A DNA stretch of 64,000 bases from Pipra filicauda (Eukaryota; Chordata; Aves; Passeriformes; Pipridae): the NCBI RefSeq assembly GCF_003945595.2, contig NW_024104509.1:3782001-3846000 (forward strand). Direction: 5' to 3'. This document shows, one piece after another, positions 1-13,397 of the stretch. Position 1 is the first letter of the stretch. The number at the start of each line of letters is the position of its first letter. The position numbers and the translations under genes are program-made. Below the pieces are notes generated by a model. It did not search any database. It was not told the DNA's origin and saw only the letters and a program-made list of their open reading frames with translations.

Positions 1-1663
1 TCCTATGGAGAGATTCAGAGATGTCATGTCTCCAGCTGTTTACCGTTATTATATTGCCTTTTTTTGATATTAAGACTTGTTCTATGGGCAGATTATCCTT
101 AATTTCTAACATCTCTCATAAAGCTTGCTTTGCAGCATATTGGAAAAGGAGAACAACTGAAAGTGTAAAACAATTTAATCTGAAGGGTTGCAGCCTAGTC
201 TGGCAGCAATACAGAAAAGTGATGCATTAGCATCTTTACCAGAATTTATGTTTACTAGATAGGATGCCCACTCTACAGTTAATGACTCACATCCTAGGTA
301 ACCATTATGATCTTACAATTTCAGTCCTTTAGAAATGCAGAGTAAATTTTTTTTGAAAGTAAGTTCTCATCATGCTCTATTTTTTAATGTAAGTAAATTA
401 CATGCTGCTGTTTATTCTCTCAAATTTGATATATTCTAAAAAGCAACATATCATCTCTGGTTTGAATTTTGATCAATCAGTAACTACTTAATGCTGACCT
501 AAACACAAAATCTGGAAAATTTATAGACACCTGATTGTTGTTAGAGGCTTCATAAGTAATGAATGATGCAATGTTACAGAATATAACTAATCATAATGTT
601 TTGTATATAGCAATTAATGAACTTTTCTGCTTGAACAGCTCTAGTAAAAGGGTTGTTGTTACTAGCACAAACAGATCTTTAGTTAGCCTTTGTGGTTATT
701 ATTAAATATATGTTAATTTCATCTGGCTCCAAATCAAACCCACAGATTGGAACATTGCTAAATTTGGAAAACTTTAGATCTAATGCATGATCAGGCTATG
801 GATTTTTTTACTTTGGACCATTTCTACCATTTACAGAATGGAAGAACTTCTGATTAATATTATGACATGCAACTTAAAATATAGGACGCTAATTTCTTTT
901 CTAGCTAGTCTCCTATATCCATTGGATTGAATTCCAGACAGATGGCAGAGGCAAATAGGAAGTTGGCCAGTGAGTACCCTGCAGCTACATTTCCAATAGC
1001 TTATGATAATTTCAGTGGAAAAGAGGGCATGGGAACTAGGTTTGATTATCAGCTGACAGTCACGTTTTTTTAAAAAGAAGGTCTCCAAACATTCTGCTCT
1101 GCGACATACAGGCTGAACCGGCAGGGATGGCAGTCTTACCCCTCCTACTCCCTTTCATTTTTGCAGGATATTTTGCTGCCCACACTTTTTTTAAACTATG
1201 TGCTGCTCTTCATAATGAAGAGATGTTGTTGACCACACTATCAGTGGACGTCAAACATGACGGAACATTCTTCTCTATGCAGTCTTGTGAAGTTCCCATT
1301 TTGTATTAATGACATAATCCAGTCATTCTGATTAAGTCCCTTTCTTGGGTGAACTTTATTTTCAGGATAGTGTCGTTGAACCACTGTTTGGGAATGGCAA
1401 AATTGCTCTTTCCAGGAAAAAGAAACAGAATTTTTTCTTTAGATAAAATTGTAACAATGATGTTAAAAAGTTTGGTTTTTGGCTAAAGAAAAATGTAATA
1501 TATTACCAAAGACTACATGAAAAGCCAAAGCCAAACAAACAGAACAAAACACCCAATCCCTTCCTTCCCCCAAAATCCCAGAAAAGATTGAATAAAATCA
1601 CACCTTCAATACCTTATAATGTACTTAATCTAAACAGATCGTGGAAAATTAACTCATAAAGAT
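1..1663. other. AT-rich non-coding stretch, no gene recognised
   Basis: No repeat family, RNA gene or recognisable protein is visible. The longest ATG-started frames are 60 to 85 codons (831-1088 minus, 1127-1309 plus), within what chance gives in AT-rich DNA. A weak splice-like arrangement (acceptor TTTTCTAGCTAG ending at 908, donor GTGAGT at 970) brackets 61 bp with one open frame; it is listed as a low-interest finding. Confidence 0.6.
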
Positions 1664-2240
1664 TGTACTGGTTTAAAAGTTAACCAGAAGGGGAAATGAA
1701 CTCAACTCAAAAGAGAGACTATAAGTCAGAATAACAATTTAATAAAATAATACAATAAGTACAATTATACAGACAAGCAATTTGGTTTTAACCCACAAAC
1801 CCCAAATGTATAACCCAGTACCCTGGGGCATGAACAAAGTGGTGTTTCTTGGGTCCCTCCCGAGTCCAAAGTAAAGGGAGAGGGGAAAAAACCTGCTGAT
1901 GGGAGAGTTGTTGCAGTCTGGTCAAGAGTGGTGATTGCAGTCCAGTCGAGGGTGGTGAACTGCAGTCTGATTGAGAGCAGTGAGCTGCAGTCTTCCTCTG
2001 GATCCCACGAGTGGTAAAAAGGTTTCAAAACTCCAAGTTTATATATTCTCCAGTTCAGGCAGGAATGCTCAGTCCTTCCCTCAGAGCGGGGAATTCCATA
2101 AAAAGGGTATGAGGACAGGAACATCTACAGGCCTCTACTGCTAACAATTTCTGGGAAATGGCATGGAAGGCTGTAGAATACACAGTTTTGGGTTACACCC
2201 ACACCATGATGAACTGGTCTCAGCTGTCCTAACTAGGACA
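1664..2240 (-). mobile_element. Solo LTR of an avian endogenous retrovirus (ERVL-like by target duplication)
   Basis: Read on the minus strand the segment starts TGTCCTAGTT and ends CAGTACA, the TG...CA ends of an LTR. A TATA-like AATATATAAA lies at 2047-2038 and an ATTAAA poly(A)-type signal at 1743-1738, in the correct order for U3-R-U5. The flanks are AAGAT on the left and GAGAT on the right, a 5-bp duplication with one mismatch; 5 bp is typical of ERVL-class integration. No gag, pol or env lies on either side, so this is a solo LTR left by recombination between two LTRs. Positions 1912-1993 hold imperfect tandem units of about 25-27 bp beginning TGCAGTC. A 119-codon frame on the minus strand (2124-1765) is an incidental product of this composition. 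The exact family cannot be named without a library. Confidence 0.75.
1912..1993. repeat. Imperfect tandem repeat inside the LTR
   Basis: Three to four units of about 25-27 bp follow one another, each starting TTGCAGTC or CTGCAGTC and continuing with a GAG-rich, GTGGTGA-like stretch. They lie just downstream of the TATA-like box in the LTR's own orientation, so they would be near the start of its transcript. Confidence 0.7.
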
Positions 2241-5200
2241 GAGATCCACATGGATATCTGTGTAAGTATAAACTAATCATCAAGATATTTATTAATTCCA
2301 CAGTCCTGATGTAATATCTGAGAATTGGTATAAGTGAAGAGATAAAATGATGTAGTTCGGTATAACAATACCTGAGAAGGCAAGAAGGAAAGTGTGAAGA
2401 GAAAGAAATATTTACTGAAGTGCCTAAATCAGATTTGTGTCTCTTTGATTTTAAAGTGTGCATACATACCTTTAAGAATTTTGTGCTCACTTTCTTGAAA
2501 GACTTGGATTTGAACACAGATAAATTATATAGAGTTAGCCCAGAGTTAGCCTGTTAGTCAAATATTAGGGTTTAGTACTAGCAGGCTTCAGATTACTTTC
2601 CACTAAGACATCTAACAAGAATAGTTATTAAAATTGAAAACTCTTTTCTTTTTTACAGGCTGTGAGAAAAGTTAAGAGGGTCACTCAAAATAGTTTAAGG
2701 ACCTGGACTGTTTAGCAATTTCAGGGCTAAAGGGACAAAATTTGACTCTCAAAACGAAAGACTGAGCTCTGAAAAACCTCCTACAGAGCAGAGAAACTTG
2801 TCAGTAAATAAGTAAAAGATAAGCTAGCAACATTTGAAAACCCCAGAACACCTTCCAACTATAAGGACTCTTTTCAAATGGACTCATCAAGGGCAAAAAT
2901 AAATGAATATACTAGTAGTGCTATAAATGTCATGTCCAAGCTAACTGCTTTCCTGAAACCTCTTGAAAATTCTTCAGCAATGTAGAATGATGTGTTTGCT
3001 TCAACATAATTCTTAGACAAGATTTAAACTTTAAGTATCAAATCTTGAGTCTGTAAATGAAGAAGGACAGTTTACATTTACGGCTTCTCTGGAACACTTA
3101 TCCATAAGACAGCTACGTGCTAAGTGCTGCTGAGTTAAAACACATCTTCATACCTAGCTGGAAATAAAGACTGTGGTGTTTCCTTAGGTAACTAACTATT
3201 CTTTGCTGTGCTAAAATAGAGGGGCAGACTAACATAATCTCTGTTGTATATATACCCTGATAGGGCAGGGACAGACTAGCTGGAGGAAGGACTAGTGTGA
3301 ATGACCGAGTCAGTCTTCTACTTTTGTGTAGAGGTAGTACTAAATTACCCATATTTTGAAGGTATTACTTTACTGTGACGAAGATTTCTGCACCCAACAC
3401 CTACTATTCCCTACTATTCCCATCTTCCTGCTTTGCTACATTTGCTAAAATTTTTTCTTGCCAATACTGTCACCAAGTTAGTTCTTCATTCCCATATTTC
3501 CCTTCATACAGTGCTCTTCCATTAAAGTTAAATCTAGGTACCCTGAATATTGAACTTAAGATGGTATTTATCACAGATGTCTCTTTGCTATTGCAAGCAA
3601 GTATAGAATGTATATTAGAAGCAAAATATTAATGGGGTAGTTGAGTAGCACCTATGCCAGCTTCTGCACAGCACTGCACAGCATGTGTTGACTGAGCCAA
3701 ATCTGGCTCCTGCTTCCAGTGCCCATGAATGTTGGGTCCCTCATGCCATGTGCCAAGATGCCACCTCTGATGGGAAGTTTTACAGTAAAGAAATCTGCCC
3801 AATACTTGCTGAAAGTGAAACAAAATTTCACGAACGTCACCATCGAGCTATTATTTCAGCTTCATAATGTAAGTTTAAGTCAGCACTGGTCTTACACTGG
3901 GTTAGGTGAACTGAATTGGATGGAAGAGGTTTTAAACTAATTTTATTTTTTTTCCTGAAACATCAAGCAAACCTAGCATCTTGAGAAAACACCACCTTAT
4001 ACGGAGCGTTATATTTGTTCCCTGTTTTGGAGAGCACACTGATGATATTACTAAGGCTTGATTATGTGTTTTTTTCTTAGGTAAATGTTTTATTTTACAG
4101 TACTGAATTTATGACCACAAAACAGTGCAGAAGAAAAATTAAAGTTACAGAAAAGATTTCAGCTCTTTTTTTTTTCTTCTCTTCTTTGTAATAAAAAGAG
4201 CACTTAGACCAAACAAAAAAGATGGAGGAACCACTTTGAAAAAGTCATCATAGAAAAATATCCCTTTCACCTCTGTTACAAGTTTCTCCTTGCAGAAAGA
4301 AAGTATTAAACCTTGTATTTAAGTTTTGGAAGAAATTAATATGAAGAACCCAGGGTGCATTTTCATACAACCTTCTGAATTTTTGGATAGATTGTATTAA
4401 ATATCACCCAGAGAACACACTAAAAAGGAAAACTGAATGTCCTCAACATTTAAGCAGAATATAGATATTAATGTAATCTATGTCAGAATAAAACTTGCTA
4501 TTAAAACAATGTAATATTAAACAGCATTAAAATACTGGAGTAGCTGTGTCAACCTAATACAATTCGTAAATTCTCTCTCTTGCAAAGGTATCAAGGCTCA
4601 GCATATTCACTGTGTTTTACTGTCAAATTTTTTCATAAACCTGTATTCTTGGTATCTCCAAGTTTGTTTTGTAAAAAATTTGTCTCAAGAGAAACATTGC
4701 TTCCTTACTTTGAATAAAAATATTTTATAGTTTATATGTCACTATATTTTCATGATGAAATAGAGCTAATAATTAGTGTTGTGGTGCAGGAACTACTTCA
4801 CCTCAGTCTTTTTTCAGGATAAGGGGAAGATTAATAGCTTTCAGATAAAGAACAAGGAAAAAAAGAATGAAATGAGCTTTAGTTGTAGTCTGTTGTTTTT
4901 TTCTGAGAGCATTTTCAAGGGGAAGTTTCCAACTGATACTGATTTTCAATTGCCCCAGCATTCAGAAGCCACAAACATCACACAACCAGTGTACATTTCT
5001 AATAATAATGGATCTAATTCCACACTATATACGTATAATTTTGAAATTTCATCAGTAAACCTAAGTCTTCTACAGCTCTTAAGGAACAAGGAACATCTGT
5101 TCCCAACTATAAATCTGTCATGTCACCAGTAAATCCCGCCAAGAGGACTAGCACATTACTCCAAAAGTCACAATTACATGCATAAAAACATTGTGTCCTG

Positions 5201-8200
5201 CAGAACAGCTGCCATGTCACCTCAAATTTTTCTAAAATGTGGAGTATGGTAAAGCATACTTACCTTTCTCATTTGGAAGGGCCATATCCTTACACAAGTT
5301 CATGTTCAAGATAGTATATCCTATATGGAAAGATTCCTCTTCAGACATCACAGAATACTGTAAGCAGGTGAACTTGTCTGCCAGTGTAGCTGTGCTTTGT
5401 CAGCAGCTACTCCAGTATTCCAGTGCTGTTCAATACCACATTCTTCTAATACTGTCTTTTGTTGTAACACAGCTTACATTAATATGTGCGCTATATTTGA
5501 CTTCCATGTTGAGGACATGCAGTTTTCCTTTTTAGTTTGTTCTATAAGTAACTTTTAAGACCAATTATCCATAAATTCTGAAGGCTGTATGAAAATGTTC
5601 TTCAGTTTCTTTAAATTATTTTTGTCCAAAAATTAAATACAAGGAGAAAAAAATCCGATATTCATATTCAAGGTAGTTCATTATATTTCCTCAAGAAAAA
5701 GGGAACTGAGAAATTTTAGTCTGGTGGGAAGAAAAAAACCACAGAAAATATATTACAAAGCCTGATTTCCTGAATTAGCCTCCTGTCACATGACAAACTA
5801 CATCTGAATTATTTTTATCTCAGTCACTGATTAGCTTGGAGAATGCATTAGAAAAATTGTTCTGTTTGTGATACTTGCATCAGATGAAATTTTAAAGTAG
5901 ATTATGTTTAATGCTATATTTAGAGTAATATTGTTAGGGAGTAGGTTAATTGATAGCAAAGATCGAAGTTAGATATTACAGAAAGCTTTGTAACCATCAG
6001 GGTAATTAATGTCACAAATAACTATCTAAGGAGGCTGCGTAAAAACACACATTTAATGTTTTCAAAAACAGATTAGGCAAGAAACTGTGCCTGTGTATAT
6101 AATCCTATCTCAGAGCACAGATGTGAGCTATATGACCTTATCAAGTTCTCTTCTGTCTTACACTTCTGTGTCTTACAGTTGTTGAAAAACAAGAAACATT
6201 TGCAGGCCAACAGAGATTGTTGTTTGCAATACCTTCTGTACACTTGTTTTCCCTTGGATCTATATTTTTGCATAACAGGTAATGAATTAAAATGTTTTCC
6301 TTTCCTGCACTCTAATTTGTAGAAGTTGTGACTGAAATTCAGGAAACATACATGTGTCTTGCCCTACTGAAGAGTTTATCTCTCTAATTCCAACAGTGAT
6401 GTTAGTGCATGACTGCTAAATTACCAGAGTATTAGGGAAATATGTTCTAGCATCTATGATTTAGATACATCTGTGTCACATTTTAAATTACATTTATTTT
6501 CAGCTATGGCAATTAAATCTGTGTCTGGTTGACTATTTCTGAAGATGTTTCTGATGTAGCAGCCACAGAAGTCTGCAATATTGGAATGGGCTGTCTCTGG
6601 AAACTATTTATCTAAGAAACATTATTCATAGTTAAGAATACATCTTCTGTGTTCCATATGAAAAAAAAAAAGAACTACACAATGACTCAATGAGATTGCA
6701 AATGCAGTCCTTAGCCTGAATAAATATGTTGCAAAATGCTACAAATGCAATATTTTAAACTCATAAACTCAGTGTATTTTGATACATAAGACAATGATGA
6801 AGTTTCTTTTATCATCCCGTATCCCTCTTCTTGATGCTGTGCACTTGTGAAGGATCCCTACAGATTCTGAAGCCTCTCAGAAGTGTCAATATTCAAATTT
6901 TTCAGAGAAATAGCAAGGTAACCTGTGCTTAGTTGACAAGTTCAGGGTATCTGACATCTGTTGGAACTCATGCATGTGCAATAACTCAACTAATTTCATG
7001 GGGGTTGGTCATCTATTTAGCACTGGCAAAGTATTTGCAACCTGCCCCTGCCACGAACTTCACCACGACTGTGTTAGGTGACACATGTGCTTATACTTCT
7101 AATCAAAGAAAAACGACAGCTAAAAGCACATACTCCTGCAACATGGAGATTACAGGATGGTACCAATTCATTGTTCAGTGTATTGTAAATGGTTTAGTAA
7201 ATATTAATAAAACAACAGAAGTTCCCTGATTTTTTTTTTCCCATACTCAAGGATCCAAGAAGTTAAAACCACAAAAGGGCCATGTCTTAGAATAAAGGAG
7301 TATTTACCTTCCAGGCTTTTTACACCCATTCCAAAGCACGTGTTGTGAATTCTGATGCCTATGATTCCTTTATGTGTAGGTAGTTTTATGCATTCAAGAA
7401 CAGAGTCTGCCGCTAGCCACCAGGAATTGCCATCAGGAGGGCTAGTTCTTAAATATTGCTTCTATTGGGATGTTGTGCCTTAAACTGAAAAACAAGGGAA
7501 AAGTTCCTCTACTCATGAGGCATAGTTCTCTATCTTTTCTGAATACTTTCTTTTTCTTTTTAAACCTGAAGAGCATTTCTCAGAGGCAGCTATAGCCAGA
7601 TAGAGGTGAAACTGCCCCCTGATTCTTTTCCTGCAGACAATCTCACTGCTAATTTTACGTATCATTCCCATATGAGAGCCACTCCTGTAAAAAAAAAACA
7701 TTTTATCAGAAGATCTGAATCTGGTTTTCTCTTCAACTGGAATGGTTTCAAAATACTTTCGCTAAAAGTCCTATCCAGCCCAGTCTGTTAGTCTTTTTTT
7801 TCGGGGTAAATTGGTAAGTATTAACTGGGTGGTATGACCTTACAGTGATGAGGCTGTCACTGGAAAATGCTGCAAAGAGAGCAGGACTCTAGCCTCGCTG
7901 CTGGGAGATTTCTGTCAACTGCTTAGGATACATTTCTTCGCCTGTGTTCTCCTTTTTTATTTTCCATGGGAGAGGAGCACAGTCTTGTGATGGATCAGTT
8001 ACAGCTCATCATGATATTGGACAACCGAAGGGAAGATGACAATCCTCAACAAGTAGGTTATTGTGAATTTGAGTCAGCTGTCAATATATATCATGGTCAC
8101 AAATCAATTAGACTTGGATAGAGCTTCAAGATAATAGCCAACAACTCATCATGAGTTTTTTTTTAATTCAAAAGATTGGCATAACACACACAACAGTTTC

Positions 8201-8644
8201 AAATTAAATAGGTTACAGCCAGACAATCTGGCGTATGGTATGATCCATGTTAGCACAGTCCTTGTAACAACCAAGTATTCCCTCCTGGAGTCACTGCACA
8301 TGCCAAAGTAGTAAGTGCCTAACACTGTTGAGAGGAAGATACTAATGTACCTGATTTAATCAGTCATTGATTTCTTCATCAAATGCCTCTACTCTGCTAG
8401 TCTTTCCAATCTAATTTTGCTTTGTCGATTTTACTTCTCAAAACAGAGGTATTTTTCATTATGCAAAATCTACCATTTGACAGTGTATGAAGCATGGGCC
8501 CCTGCATCGGCTTAAGCAAAGTATTTGCAGTATGGAAAAATAACAATCCCATCCTTGTGTCTGGGTCATCAACTGGCATCAACAGAAAACTAGTTCTTTT
8601 CTCTATGCTAAGTGTAGTAAAAATTGAACTGCTCCTGTTTTCAT
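2241..8644. other. Non-coding stretch, no gene or repeat recognised
   Basis: No transposon, RNA gene or protein domain is recognisable. The longest frame, 4776-5132 plus (118 codons), contains several Asn-X-Ser/Thr triplets but no domain, and its length is expected by chance. Positions 3620-3900 are less AT-rich than their surroundings and open in several frames on both strands, so they could be conserved non-coding DNA or an old degraded repeat. A short tandem CTACTATTCC duplication occurs at about 3401-3421. The minus frame 8705-8397 (102 codons) runs from the CR1 insertion into this stretch and is not recognised. Confidence 0.55.
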
Positions 8645-8900
8645 CATAGAATGGTTTGGTTGAAAGGGACCTTAAAAACCACCTCTCTGCTGTGGGCAGA
8701 GTCACTTTCCGTTAGACTAGGTTGCTCAAAGCCCCATCCAGCCTGGCCTTGAACGCTTTCAGGAATAGGACATCCACAACCTCTCTGGGCAGCCAGTTCC
8801 AGTGTTTCACCACCCTCACAGTAAAACATTTCTTCCTAATATCTAGTGTAAATCTGCCCTGTTTCAGGTAAAAGCCATTATCCATTTTTCTATCAAGTAA
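8645..8900 (-). mobile_element. CR1 LINE, 5'-truncated 3' end
   Basis: On the minus strand this is the last 250 bp or so of a CR1 element: the end of ORF2 and the short 3' UTR, finishing with CCATTCTATGATG at 8645. The part from about 8700 to 8830 corresponds to the conserved C-terminal ORF2 segment that includes the tryptophan/asparagine-rich NTGNQLPREV-like region, now with stops. CR1 insertions are usually severely 5'-truncated and lack target duplications, and none is seen here. Good match to avian CR1 consensus from memory; subfamily not assigned. Confidence 0.92.
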
Positions 8901-11900
8901 ACTATATCAAAATATATATAAATTTAAAAATAAAAAAGGTATAATTATAATATATACAGTGAAAGCGTGATAAGTCCCAAGTAAGTGTCCTGTGCTCAGT
9001 CATGACAGAAATCCTTTTAAGATCTCCCTTTGCCCCTCTCTATCTTTACCTGTCTTTCTTTTTTTTACAGAAGAGGACTCTTCTAATTTAAACAAAGGTT
9101 AAAAACACCACATCTTAAAATTTTTTCAATGTAATTATTACAAGGTTTTTTATGCTTTTTCAAGAAAAAAAGGAAAAATATTATAGTCAGGGAAGGAAGA
9201 AAAGTATTCCCAGTGAATTGTGGCAAAGCCAAAGTTTTGAAATTCCACTTAGATTTTGCTTCGTTCAAAATTGTTAGTTTGATAGATTTTGGGTTGACCT
9301 TCTGTTTCCTCCTTTAGATATATATCCTTAGAGATGTTTACAGTTGCAAACTGCATGAGAGACTACTAAGCTCCCAAACAACAGAGGATGTACTTGGGAT
9401 CCAGTTAACCACTGAGATAAACATGTCCAGTTCCTCTTAAAGAGAAATATTCTGTTGTGCTAGAACAGGATGGGAAGATTCCAGATTCTCTTGAAAGGAG
9501 AGCAAATAACAAATTTGGGAAATGGAAAGTATTTCAAACCTCAGTGTAACAGCTCACTGGATCAGTCTTAAAAATATAAGCTAACAAGAGGCTTGACTTC
9601 GGAGCCACATAAAGAGTGTCAACATCCCTCTCTTTCAACAGATGGAGGAAAAAAGTAACACTGCTCATCTGCAATTTTTGTGCCTGAGTCTGAGGTTTAT
9701 CAGAGAGATGTCCATTGCAATGATGATCCTCTGTGATCATCACTGCCATGGTGAACTTCCTTAAGCTTATTAGGTAAAGATGAACTTAAAATCAATTAGG
9801 GCATTCATAAGACTGATTCAAGCAAAGAAGAAAGTGGAAAAACAAAGAAAAAATCAAAACAGAAAAATTATTCTGTGAGGAAAGGTTAACAAAATTAAAA
9901 TGGCTGCCTTGCCTAATGATTAGCAAACAAGACCGTAATACCCATGTACAAATATTTGAATATTATTAGATGCAAAGGAGCACTAGAGATTTGGGGGAAT
10001 AGAGGACATAAAAAGAATTTATCAGATAAATATGTAGACCATGTTTGAGCAGGATATTAGCTTTTTCATTAAAGCTCAGTCATTTTATGTGTTTTTGTCA
10101 GGATCATGCACAGATCTACAGGAGGACAGATAAGGATGATACCAAATCTGCAGAGTGAGGCATACACAATCTATAAGTGGGTTGAAAATGTGGAAAAAAT
10201 CAGCCATGTGGGAGGTATGGAGGAGAGCAGAGGGACCTCGCATCATAGTGTCTGCAATCTGATCTGCTACAAAATCATGTTTTTGCCAGACTTATGTGAA
10301 CAGTTGGTCATCCTGCTTTATCAGGGTTACACAAACAGCTATTGAAAAAGTGTTAAAATGAAAACTTCACTATGTTGCAAGAATTTATTTTTTAAGCTTG
10401 TATTTCAAATTTACTTAGAAGATGTGAATAGTAAAAAGAAGCTTTGTTTTTCATGTGAGGTTATACTATTTTGTTTTGTAAAGATTGAAAGCGTGGAGGA
10501 TTTTTTTTGTCTTCCTTCTGCTCATGACATATCTTGGCAAAACTAATATGCATTTAATGCTCTCATTAACTTGAATCTGCATTCTTCAGTAAAGGTAGTT
10601 TTAGCCAAAAAATCTTAGGGCTTCCTCTCTATTAGTATATGGCAGTTTTCTGGCTACTCTTACCCTGAAGACCTTGTCACTTACCTACAATTCTGGTTTG
10701 CAGTTCTGCAAAGCCCGCAGATTTTCTATACGTGCTGCCCTTCATGTATCAGCACAAGGTGGTGGTTGTTTCAGCACAAAGCAAAGTAGACTCTCCTTTA
10801 TATTGCAGAAAAAAAAATCCCATTCTGACAAAACCAAAAGAAGGAAATGACCTAATGGGCTTTTCTCTCTCTAATTTCTGTTGCTTGCTTCCTACCAGAA
10901 GATGAAAGTAAATTGTAGTGGAAGTAGCAATGATCAAAGAACCTAATAGTAAAGGGGTGTGAAGCACTGAAGAAGCATTTCCAAAATGCAGCATACGTGG
11001 TTGTTTCTCCAGTAAAGCCAGGTCAAATAAACATAACCAAATAAACAGGGAAAGATTGAAAGTACCTTGAACTGCACCCAAGCAACCGCTGTTTCTGCAT
11101 AAATGTCAAGCCGTTTCTAAACAGAAACAATGAAGTTCAGATATTCCAAGATTTATATAATACAATGACATTAATTTCTTTAACTCCAAAACAGTTTCCC
11201 TCTTAAGGTTTTCTTTTTTTGATGTACAATTAAGGATGTTTGAAGTAACATCAAATTAAAGGAGAAGTACTACAAAGATTTCAGTAAATTTAATTAGCGT
11301 AGCTGTTGACCATCAATCTTTAAATAACATACACGCATCTCAATGCACATCTGGAGTAAGTGTCTTAGACAAGAAAGTGACTCGTATGGAAAAAGTGGAG
11401 AACAAACTGTTGTATATAACTGAATAGATCATATGAAACAAGATGAATGCTAGAAAATGTATTAGTGTAATTTGGCAGGACATTTGTGACAGAATAGTGA
11501 ATGTGAGAGATATCATGTCTTCAGGGATACTCATTTTATCAGCAGAAGCAGAATTAATAATTCTTTACATAAATTTTTAAATGATTATTTAATAAACTCA
11601 GATAATGTAAGTTGCAAATTACAGAACTGGATCTCTAAGAAAAAAACTTAGTGACTGAGCAGCTGTTACTTAAATATTTTCATGTGCAATAGCCAAGAAG
11701 AGAATGGTAAAAATTACTTTTTTGGCAGATTTTAAAATGTTAAACACATTAAAACATGAAGATGTAATGAAGTAGAATAAACGGATCAGTTCTCTTCTCC
11801 TTTACTCTAAATTGCTTTTATATAGTCCATAATTTCTATTGTCTTCATTTGACAATGTTGTAGTGTTTAACTTGAGGAGGACAATTTGACTGTTGAAAAG

Positions 11901-13273
11901 TGAGAACAAAGAATACATGGAAACTCAAATTCAAAGAGAAATTAGACACATTTGGAAAGACTGAGCATCTTTCTTCACCTGTTCGCAGTGAAAAGGTGAA
12001 CATACATATGTGGGCATCCAGAGCAAGACTTGATTCACAGTTATGTTTCTTCTCCACACGTACCATAGTAATAGCAATTAGCAGGAGTGGGGGAGGAAGG
12101 ATTGATGAAAATTTGGTGTTAATTAAAGAATTCTCAGAGGAACATGTCACCAAGCCAAGGAAATTTTAGGCCAAATCTGTGGTTTTGGCAACTTGATATA
12201 GATCTGTAGAAGTCAGAAACAAAATATTAATTGATACCAGTTGATTAGTTTCCTTATGAAGTTAAAGAAAATATCACTACATAGCTACAAAACCTATGAG
12301 TCCAAAATAAGCCTTATAGAGGTAGATGCATGAGGATGAATTTAAAGTGTGAAGCAATTACACCAGAAGTGAGTTCTAGAGGAAAATCTGTAGCAAGCTC
12401 TGTCAGTGTTACGGACTGAAATAAATGAAGCATGGAACAAACACACATACCTCATCACCATTCATCCCCACATGAAAATTAGCACCAGCAGTGCTGATTT
12501 TTTTGTCCTTTATGTTGTCACTACAACTTCAACAAAAGGTTCGGTAAAGTGGATGAGGAAGATGGCATGAAGGAATTGTCACACACATGAGAAAATCTGC
12601 TCGATAAAGTCATCTGACCACACCAAAAGAAAAAGTAAATAAAAATTAAAAAAAACCAAAACAACAAAGAAAACCAAAACCAGAATAAAAAATAACTCCA
12701 CAGGAATGTTTACCTGAGAAAATAACTTGTACTGAAGAGATCAGTCTAAGTGAAGTAGATGGAGGGCAATGAAGGATGCAAATGAGAATAAAATGCATTA
12801 GGAGTGAAAAACATCTCATACGTCTTTATATTAGCTCTAGTGAATTTCAATTTTCCATCAAAAATTGGTCTAAGTCTGCAAAATCCCAACTATTGAGGGT
12901 GTTTCACAAGTTTACATGAAAGCACGTGCAACACAGCTCCTTTCAGAGGTCTGAGGACATTCAGGATATTTCCTTATGAAGAAGAAATAACATCACTCAG
13001 CTATCCATGTGACTTTAGTAGAAGGCAATGAAAACACTTTTAGGCACAATGTATATAACTTTCTCGTATAAGGGAAAGAATTTTGGATTGTACCCATTCA
13101 GCAGTTAGATGTGAGAAGAGACCTTTTTTCTACCCGTAAATTCTACTCATAATGAAACAGACATCACGTAAGTAACAACACATCTATGTCTGTGCTAACA
13201 GGTTTCTCTTAATGAGAAACTGAATCGGAACAAATCAGAGACAGCGAGGAAATAGTATGATTGCAGAGCCAGC
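8901..13273. other. Non-coding stretch, no gene recognised
   Basis: AT-rich sequence with frames up to 110 codons (11081-10749 minus), none resembling a known protein. A and T runs are common; 12635-12700 is an A-rich patch with CCAAAAC motifs. The overlapping frames at 11845-12169 on both strands are mutual shadows without recognisable content. Confidence 0.6.
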
Positions 13274-13397
13274 CCAGCATTCGAGGTCAGGCTGGACATG
13301 ACTCTGAGCAATCTGATCTAGTTGAAGATATCTCTGCTTATTGCAGGGGTGCAGGAGGGGAGTTGGACTAGGTGGCCTACGATTCCACGATTCAGAG
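13274..13397 (+). mobile_element. CR1 LINE 3' end, short and diverged
   Basis: About 120 bp match the last part of a CR1 in the plus orientation: a GAGGTCAGGCTGGACATGA segment, then CAATCTGATCTAGTTGAAG, then GTTGGACTAGGTGGCC, ending ACGATTCCACGATTC. The usual block between the last two parts, normally a GATCTTTAAGGTCCCTTCCAACC-type stretch, is missing, so the copy has a deletion near its 3' end and is old. Confidence 0.85.

Noticed and set aside
4776..5132. 118-codon plus-strand open frame as a gene
   Set aside because: Length is about what chance gives in 64 kb of AT-rich DNA read in six frames; no domain, no splice context.
8397..8705. 102-codon minus-strand frame
   Set aside because: Its first residues come from the CR1 insertion at 8645-8900 and the rest has no recognisable family; joining the two is an artefact of insertion.
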